Position numbers and translations under genes: made by a program. This document shows, one piece after another, positions 50,001-59,000 of a DNA stretch of 64,000 nucleotides. Numbering within the stretch: the stretch's first letter is position 1; each line of letters opens with the position of its first letter. A model generated the notes under the pieces. It was not told the DNA's origin. It did not search any database and saw nothing but the letters and a program-made list of their open reading frames with translations. The stretch lies in assembly GCA_963676235.1 (NCBI GenBank), contig OY781044.1, positions 124,001 to 188,000 on the forward strand, read 5' to 3'. The stretch is from JALNYB01 sp963676235 (GTDB taxonomy: Archaea; Thermoplasmatota; Thermoplasmata; Methanomassiliicoccales; Methanomethylophilaceae).

Positions 50001-53000
50001 ACAATACAGATCCTCCTGGAATGTATGACCATCCCTGGAAGGTGCTGCCGGTGTTGGCGAACAGGTTCTGAGCGAGTGACTTCGAGACGCCTGATGTGAA
50101 GTTCTGGGCCGGCATGTAACCGGTTCCGCCGTTTCCGTCGAAGGTCACGGTGTACGAAGACGCGTTGAGCGTCCAGACCGCGAACAGGGTCGTGTCGGCT
50201 GTCACGGATATCTTCTGGCCGTCGGTGTAGAGGACGGGTCCTCCCGAAGCGAGCGACCATCCCTGGAAGGCGTATCCGCTTCTGGTGAAGACGTTCTGCT
50301 CCAGTGCCTTCGCCGTTCCCGAGGTGAAGTTCTGAGCCGGCATGTAACCGGTTCCGCCGTTTCCGTCGAAGGTGACGGTGTAAGAGGATGCGTCAGGAGA
50401 CCATACCGCGTACAGCGTGACCGTGCCGGTCGCAGATGCTATGTCCTTGACCATCTGGCCGTTCGTGTAGAGTACGGATCCTCCAGATGTCAGTGACCAT
50501 CCCTGGAAGGTGTTGCCGTTGTTGACGAAGATGTTCTGCTCCAATGCCTTCGCGACACCCGAGGTGAAATTCTGTGCCGGCATGTATCCTGCTCCGCCGT
50601 TTCCGTCGAAGGTCACGGTGTACGATGATGCATCAGAAGACCATACCGCGTACAGCGTCATGTCGGCTGTCACGGATATCTTCTGTCCGTCGGTGTAGAG
50701 GACGGATCCTCCCGAAGCGAGCGCCCATCCCTGGAAGGTGTTGCCGTTGTTGGCGAACATGTTCTGAGCGAGCGCCTTCGAAACATCCGAGGTGAAGTCC
50801 TGGTCCGGCATGTAACCGGTTCCGCCGTTTCCGTCGAAGGTGACGGTGTAAGAGGATGCGTCAGGAGACCATATCGCATACAGCGTGACCGTGCCGGTCG
50901 CAGATGCTATGTCCTTGACCATCTGGCCGTTCGTGTAGAGTACGGATCCTCCAGATGTCAGTGACCATCCCTGGAAGGTGCTGCCGGTGTTGACGAAGAT
51001 GTTCTGCTCCAATGCCTTCGCGACGCCTGATGTGAAGTTCTGGGCCGGCATGTATCCCGTTCCGCCGTTTCCGTCGAAGGTCACGGTGTACGATGATGCA
51101 TCAGAAGACCATACCGCGTACAGAGTCATGGACGATGCGACGACTATCTTCTGTCCGTCGGTGTATTCGACCGTTCCGTCGGAAGCGGTGGACCATCCCT
51201 GGAAGGTGTATCCCGACTTGACGAAGATGTTCTGCTGGAGTGCCTTCGCCGTGTTCTCGGTGAAGTTCTGGGCCGGCATGTATCCCGTTCCGGTGTTGCT
51301 GTCGAATGTCACGGCGTAAGATGCCGCGCTGGTCCATACCGCGTACAGAGTGACGGAATATCCTGCCGCCGCCATGTCCTTGACGGACTGGCCGTCGGTG
51401 AACACCACGTCCCCTGCCGCGAGGACCGCCCATCCCTGGAAGGTGTATCCGCTTCTGGTGAAGACGTTCTGCTGGAGCGCCTTCGCGACACCCGAGGTGA
51501 AGTCCTGATCGGGCATGTATCCCGTTCCGCCGTTGCTGTTGAATACCACGGTGTACGATGATGCGTCGGGAGACCATATCGCGTAAAGCGCCATGTCGGC
51601 CGTCACGAATATCTTCTGGCCGTCGGTGTAGAAGACGGGTCCTCCCGGAGCGAGCGCCCATCCCTGGAAGGTGCTGCCGGTGTTGGCGAACAGGTTCTGA
51701 GCGAGTGCCTTCGCGGTGTCTGCGGTGAAATACTGATCTGGCATCAGACCCGTTCCGCCGTTTCCGTTGAAGGTAACGGTGAACGATGACGCATCGAAGG
51801 TCCATACCGCGTACAATGTCATATCGGATGCGACCACGATCTTCTGGCCGTCGGAGTATACGACCTCTCCGTCCACGACGGAGGACCATCCCTGGAAGGT
51901 GCTGCCGGTGTTGGCGAACAGGTTCTGAGCGAGTGACTTCGAGACGCCTGATGTGAAGTTCTGGGCCGGCATGTAACCGGTTCCGCCGTTTCCGTCGAAG
52001 GTCACGGTGTACGAAGACGCGTTGAGCGTCCAGACCGCGAACAGGGTCGTGTCGGCTGTCACGGATATCTTCTGGCCGTCGGTGTAGAGGACGGGTCCTC
52101 CCGAAGCGAGCGACCATCCCTGGAAGGCGTATCCGCTTCTGGTGAAGACGTTCTGCTCCAGTGCCTTCGCCGTTCCCGAGGTGAAGTTCTGAGCCGGCAT
52201 GTAACCGGTTCCGCCGTTTCCGTCGAAGGTGACGGTGTAAGAGGATGCGTCAGGAGACCATACCGCGTACAGCGTGACCGTGCCGGTCGCAGATGCTATG
52301 TCCTTGACCATCTGGCCGTTCGTGTAGAGTACGGATCCTCCAGATGTCAGTGACCATCCCTGGAAGGTGTTGCCGTTGTTGACGAAGATGTTCTGCTCCA
52401 ATGCCTTCGCGACACCCGAGGTGAAATTCTGTGCCGGCATGTATCCTGCTCCGCCGTTTCCGTCGAAGGTCACGGTGTACGATGATGCATCAGAAGACCA
52501 TACCGCGTACAGCGTCATGTCGGCTGTCACGGATATCTTCTGTCCGTCGGTGTAGAGGACGGATCCTCCCGAAGCGAGCGCCCATCCCTGGAAGGTGTTG
52601 CCGTTGTTGGCGAACATGTTCTGAGCGAGCGCCTTCGAAACATCCGAGGTGAAGTCCTGGTCCGGCATGTAACCGGTTCCGCCGTTTCCGTCGAAGGTGA
52701 CGGTGTAAGAGGATGCGTCAGGAGACCATATCGCATACAGCGTGACCGTGCCGGTCGCAGATGCTATGTCCTTGACCATCTGGCCGTTCGTGTAGAGTAC
52801 GGATCCTCCAGATGTCAGTGACCATCCCTGGAAGGTGCTGCCGGTGTTGACGAAGATGTTCTGCTCCAATGCCTTCGCGACGCCTGATGTGAAGTTCTGG
52901 GCCGGCATGTATCCCGTTCCGCCGTTTCCGTCGAAGGTCACGGTGTACGATGATGCATCAGAAGACCATACCGCGTACAGAGTCATGGACGATGCGACGA

Positions 53001-56000
53001 CTATCTTCTGTCCGTCGGTGTATTCGACCGTTCCGTCGGAAGCGGTGGACCATCCCTGGAAGGTGTATCCCGACTTGACGAAGATGTTCTGCTGGAGTGC
53101 CTTCGCCGTGTTCTCGGTGAAGTTCTGGGCCGGCATGTATCCCGTTCCGGTGTTGCTGTCGAATGTCACGGCGTAAGATGCCGCGCTGGTCCATACCGCG
53201 TACAGAGTGACGGAATATCCTGCCGCCGCCATGTCCTTGACGGACTGGCCGTCGGTGAACACCACGTCCCCTGCCGCGAGGACCGCCCATCCCTGGAAGG
53301 TGTATCCGCTTCTGGTGAAGACGTTCTGCTGGAGCGCCTTCGCGACACCCGAGGTGAAGTCCTGATCGGGCATGTATCCCGTTCCGCCGTTGCTGTTGAA
53401 TACCACGGTGTACGATGATGCGTCGGGAGACCATATCGCGTAAAGCGCCATGTCGGCCGTCACGAATATCTTCTGGCCGTCGGTGTAGAAGACGGGTCCT
53501 CCCGGAGCGAGCGCCCATCCCTGGAAGGTGCTGCCGGTGTTGGCGAACAGGTTCTGAGCGAGTGCCTTCGCGGTGTCTGCGGTGAAATACTGATCTGGCA
53601 TCAGACCCGTTCCGCCGTTTCCGTTGAAGGTAACGGTGAACGATGACGCATCGAAGGTCCATACCGCGTACAATGTCATATCGGATGCGACCACGATCTT
53701 CTGGCCGTCGGAGTATACGACCTCTCCGTCCACGACGGAGGACCATCCCTGGAAGGTGCTGCCGGTGTTGGCGAACAGGTTCTGAGCGAGTGACTTCGAG
53801 ACGCCTGATGTGAAGTTCTGGGCCGGCATGTAACCGGTTCCGCCGTTTCCGTCGAAGGTCACGGTGTACGAAGACGCGTTGAGCGTCCAGACCGCGAACA
53901 GGGTCGTGTCGGCTGTCACGGATATCTTCTGGCCGTCGGTGTAGAGGACGGGTCCTCCCGAAGCGAGCGACCATCCCTGGAAGGCGTATCCGCTTCTGGT
54001 GAAGACGTTCTGCTCCAGTGCCTTCGCCGTTCCCGAGGTGAAGTTCTGAGCCGGCATGTAACCGGTTCCGCCGTTTCCGTCGAAGGTGACGGTGTAAGAG
54101 GATGCGTCAGGAGACCATACCGCGTACAGCGTGACCGTGCCGGTCGCAGATGCTATGTCCTTGACCATCTGGCCGTTCGTGTAGAGTACGGATCCTCCAG
54201 ATGTCAGTGACCATCCCTGGAAGGTGTTGCCGTTGTTGACGAAGATGTTCTGCTCCAATGCCTTCGCGACACCCGAGGTGAAATTCTGTGCCGGCATGTA
54301 TCCTGCTCCGCCGTTTCCGTCGAAGGTCACGGTGTACGATGATGCATCAGAAGACCATACCGCGTACAGCGTCATGTCGGCTGTCACGGATATCTTCTGT
54401 CCGTCGGTGTAGAGGACGGATCCTCCCGAAGCGAGCGCCCATCCCTGGAAGGTGTTGCCGTTGTTGGCGAACATGTTCTGAGCGAGCGCCTTCGAAACAT
54501 CCGAGGTGAAGTCCTGGTCCGGCATGTAACCGGTTCCGCCGTTTCCGTCGAAGGTGACGGTGTAAGAGGATGCGTCAGGAGACCATATCGCATACAGCGT
54601 GACCGTGCCGGTCGCAGATGCTATGTCCTTGACCATCTGGCCGTTCGTGTAGAGTACGGATCCTCCAGATGTCAGTGACCATCCCTGGAAGGTGCTGCCG
54701 GTGTTGACGAAGATGTTCTGCTCCAATGCCTTCGCGACGCCTGATGTGAAGTTCTGGGCCGGCATGTATCCCGTTCCGCCGTTTCCGTCGAAGGTCACGG
54801 TGTACGATGATGCATCAGAAGACCATACCGCGTACAGAGTCATGGACGATGCGACGACTATCTTCTGTCCGTCGGTGTATTCGACCGTTCCGTCGGAAGC
54901 GGTGGACCATCCCTGGAAGGTGTATCCCGACTTGACGAAGATGTTCTGCTGGAGTGCCTTCGCCGTGTTCTCGGTGAAGTTCTGGGCCGGCATGTATCCC
55001 GTTCCGGTGTTGCTGTCGAATGTCACGGCGTAAGATGCCGCGCTGGTCCATACCGCGTACAGAGTGACGGAATATCCTGCCGCCGCCATGTCCTTGACGG
55101 ACTGGCCGTCGGTGAACACCACGTCCCCTGCCGCGAGGACCGCCCATCCCTGGAAGGTGTATCCGCTTCTGGTGAAGACGTTCTGCTCCAACGCCTTGGC
55201 CGTTCCCGATGTGAAATGCTGATCGGGCATGTATCCCGTTCCGCCGTTGCTGTTGAATACCACGGTGTACGATGATGCGTCGGGAGACCATATCGCGTAA
55301 AGCGCCATGTCGGCCGTCACGAATATCTTCTGGCCGTCGGTGTAGAAGACGGGTCCTCCCGGAGCGAGCGCCCATCCCTGGAAGGTGCTGCCGGTGTTGG
55401 CGAACAGGTTCTGAGCGAGTGCCTTCGCGGTGTCTGCGGTGAAATACTGATCTGGCATCAGACCCGTTCCGCCGTTTCCGTTGAAGGTAACGGTGAACGA
55501 TGACGCATCGAAGGTCCATACCGCGTACAATGTCATATCGGATGCGACCACGATCTTCTGGCCGTCGGAGTATACGACCTCTCCGTCCACGACGGAGGAC
55601 CATCCCTGGAAGGTGCTGCCGGTGTTGGCGAACAGGTTCTGAGCGAGTGACTTCGAGACGCCTGATGTGAAGTTCTGGGCCGGCATGTAACCGGTTCCGC
55701 CGTTTCCGTCGAAGGTCACGGTGTACGAAGACGCGTTGAGCGTCCAGACCGCGAACAGGGTCGTGTCGGCTGTCACGGATATCTTCTGGCCGTCGGTGTA
55801 GAGGACGGGTCCTCCCGAAGCGAGCGACCATCCCTGGAAGGCGTATCCGCTTCTGGTGAAGACGTTCTGCTCCAGTGCCTTCGCCGTTCCCGAGGTGAAG
55901 TTCTGAGCCGGCATGTAACCGGTTCCGCCGTTTCCGTCGAAGGTGACGGTGTAAGAGGATGCGTCAGGAGACCATACCGCGTACAGCGTGACCGTGCCGG

Positions 56001-59000
56001 TCGCAGATGCTATGTCCTTGACCATCTGGCCGTTCGTGTAGAGTACGGATCCTCCAGATGTCAGTGACCATCCCTGGAAGGTGTTGCCGTTGTTGACGAA
56101 GATGTTCTGCTCCAATGCCTTCGCGACACCCGAGGTGAAATTCTGTGCCGGCATGTATCCTGCTCCGCCGTTTCCGTCGAAGGTCACGGTGTACGATGAT
56201 GCATCAGAAGACCATACCGCGTACAGCGTCATGTCGGCTGTCACGGATATCTTCTGTCCGTCGGTGTAGAGGACGGATCCTCCCGAAGCGAGCGCCCATC
56301 CCTGGAAGGTGTTGCCGTTGTTGGCGAACATGTTCTGAGCGAGCGCCTTCGAAACATCCGAGGTGAAGTCCTGGTCCGGCATGTAACCGGTTCCGCCGTT
56401 TCCGTCGAAGGTGACGGTGTAAGAGGATGCGTCAGGAGACCATATCGCATACAGCGTGACCGTGCCGGTCGCAGATGCTATGTCCTTGACCATCTGGCCG
56501 TTCGTGTAGAGTACGGATCCTCCAGATGTCAGTGACCATCCCTGGAAGGTGCTGCCGGTGTTGACGAAGATGTTCTGCTCCAATGCCTTCGCGACGCCTG
56601 ATGTGAAGTTCTGGGCCGGCATGTATCCCGTTCCGCCGTTTCCGTCGAAGGTCACGGTGTACGATGATGCATCAGAAGACCATACCGCGTACAGAGTCAT
56701 GGACGATGCGACGACTATCTTCTGTCCGTCGGTGTATTCGACCGTTCCGTCGGAAGCGGTGGACCATCCCTGGAAGGTGTATCCCGACTTGACGAAGATG
56801 TTCTGCTGGAGTGCCTTCGCCGTGTTCTCGGTGAAGTTCTGGGCCGGCATGTATCCCGTTCCGGTGTTGCTGTCGAAGATGACGGTGTATGAGGATGTGT
56901 CGGCGGTCCATGCAGCGTAGAGCGTTGTGCTAACCGTGATGAATGCTGTCTGACCGTCCGTGTATGCCACTGCTCCTCCCGGTGCGAGCGACCATCCCTG
57001 GAAGGCGTATCCCGCTCTGACGAAGGCGTTCTGCTCGAGCGCCTTGGCGATACCCGATGTGAAGTACTGGTCGAACATCAGACCCGTTCCGCCGTTGCTG
57101 TTGAATACCACGGTGTACGATGATGCGTCAGGAGACCATACCGCGTACAGCGTCTTGTCAGCCGAGATCACTATCTTCTGGCCGTCGGTGTAGAGGACGG
57201 GTCCTCCCGGAGCGAGCGACCATCCCTGGAACGTGTTGCCGGTGTTGACGAAGATATTCTGCTCCAAGGACTTCGCGACACCAGATGTGAAGTGCTGATC
57301 GAACATCACACCGGTTCCGCCGTTTCCGTTGAAGATGACCGTGAACGATGACGCATCAAGGGTCCATACGGCGTACAGCGTCATGGACGACGAGACGACG
57401 ATCCTCTGACCATCGACGTATACTACATCTCCGTTGAGAGCGGTCGCCCATCCCTGGAATGTGCTTCCCGTGTTGAAGAAGCCGTTCTGATGGATTGCCG
57501 TCACTGTCTCAGCTGTGAAATTCTGTATGGACATGAATCCGGATGTGCTGCCGTTGCCGTCGAACACGACCTCGTATGTTATCGCATCGGTCCATACGGC
57601 GTAAAGCACCATAGAGGAACCGGCGGCGGCTATGTCGATGACCGATTGACCATCCGCATATGATGCAACGCCGCCAGATACTAGAGACCATCCGGCGAAT
57701 GTGCGTCCTGCTCTTGTGAACTTGTTCTGCTCCAACGCCTTGGAGACACCGGACGTGAAATTCTGAGCCGGCATGTAACCGGTTCCGTCTTCGGCGTCGA
57801 ATGTCACTGTGTACGATAATGAGTCAGAAGTCCATACAGCATAGAGCGTGACCGTGCCGCCTGCGGATGCAAGACCAAGAACGACCTGTACGTCGGTATA
57901 GATCACCGCTCCGCCTGAAACGGTGGCCCATCCCTGGAAGGTGTTGCCGGTGTTGACGAATATGTTCTGCTGGAGCGCCTTCGCAACACCCGAGGTAAAG
58001 TTCTCATCGGGCATGTAACCGGTTCCGCCATTGCTGTCGAATACCACGGTGTAAGAGGATGCATCGGCAGACCATACAGCGTACAGAACGACCGTGTTGC
58101 CTGCGGATACGATATTCAAAACCATTTGGCCATCCAGATAGACAACGTCTCCATCGACTATCGCAGACCATCCTTGGAATGTGTTGCCGGTGTTGACGAA
58201 CACGTTCTGCTGGAGCGCTTTGACAGTGCCCGTGGCGAAGTTCTGTGCCGACATATATCCTGTTCCGCCATTGCTGTCGAATATCACGTTGTATGAAGAT
58301 GCTGCTACGGACCATACCGCGTACAGCGTGATGGTGCCGGTCGCAGATGCTATGTCCTTGACCGTCTGGCCGTCCGTGTAGAAGACAGGTCCTCCCGAAG
58401 CGAGCGCCCATCCCTGGAAAGTGTATCCTGTCATGGAGAAGATGTTCTGTTCCAACGACTTGGCGATATCTACGGTAAAGTTCTGGGCCGGCATGTAGCC
58501 GGTTCCGCCGTTTCCGCTGAATATCACAGTGTAAGAGGATGCATCTGAAGTCCATACAGCATAAAGTGTCGTGGACGATGAGACTACGATCTTCTGGCCG
58601 TCGGTATAGACGACTGGTCCGTTGAGAACGGTCGACCATCCCTGGAACGTGTTGCCAGTCTTGGCGAAGATGTTCTGCTCCAATGCCTTCGCGACGCCTG
58701 ATGTGAAGTTCTGGGCCGGCATGTATCCCGTTCCGCCATTTCCGTTGAATGTGACGGTATACGATGATCCTGTTGCCGTCCATACTGCATACAGCGTGAC
58801 GTTGCCGCCTGCGGATGCAATATCCTTGACGATCTGGCTGTCCGTGTAGAGAACCGATCCTCCCGAAGCGAGCGCCCATCCCTGGAAGGCGTATCCGCTT
58901 CTGGTGAAGACGTTCTGCTCCAGTGCCTTCGCCGTTCCCGAGGTGAAGTTCTGAGCCGGCATGTAGCCTGTTCCGCCGTTTCCATTGAATGTCACGGTGT

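Noticed and set aside
51101..52117. 338-codon arginine/histidine-rich frame, repeated at 52958 and 54815, and similar frames through 47-64 kb
   Set aside because: They are same-strand alternative frames of the B-repeat gene. They stay open only because the repeat periods are multiples of three; composition is extreme and they lack any domain.
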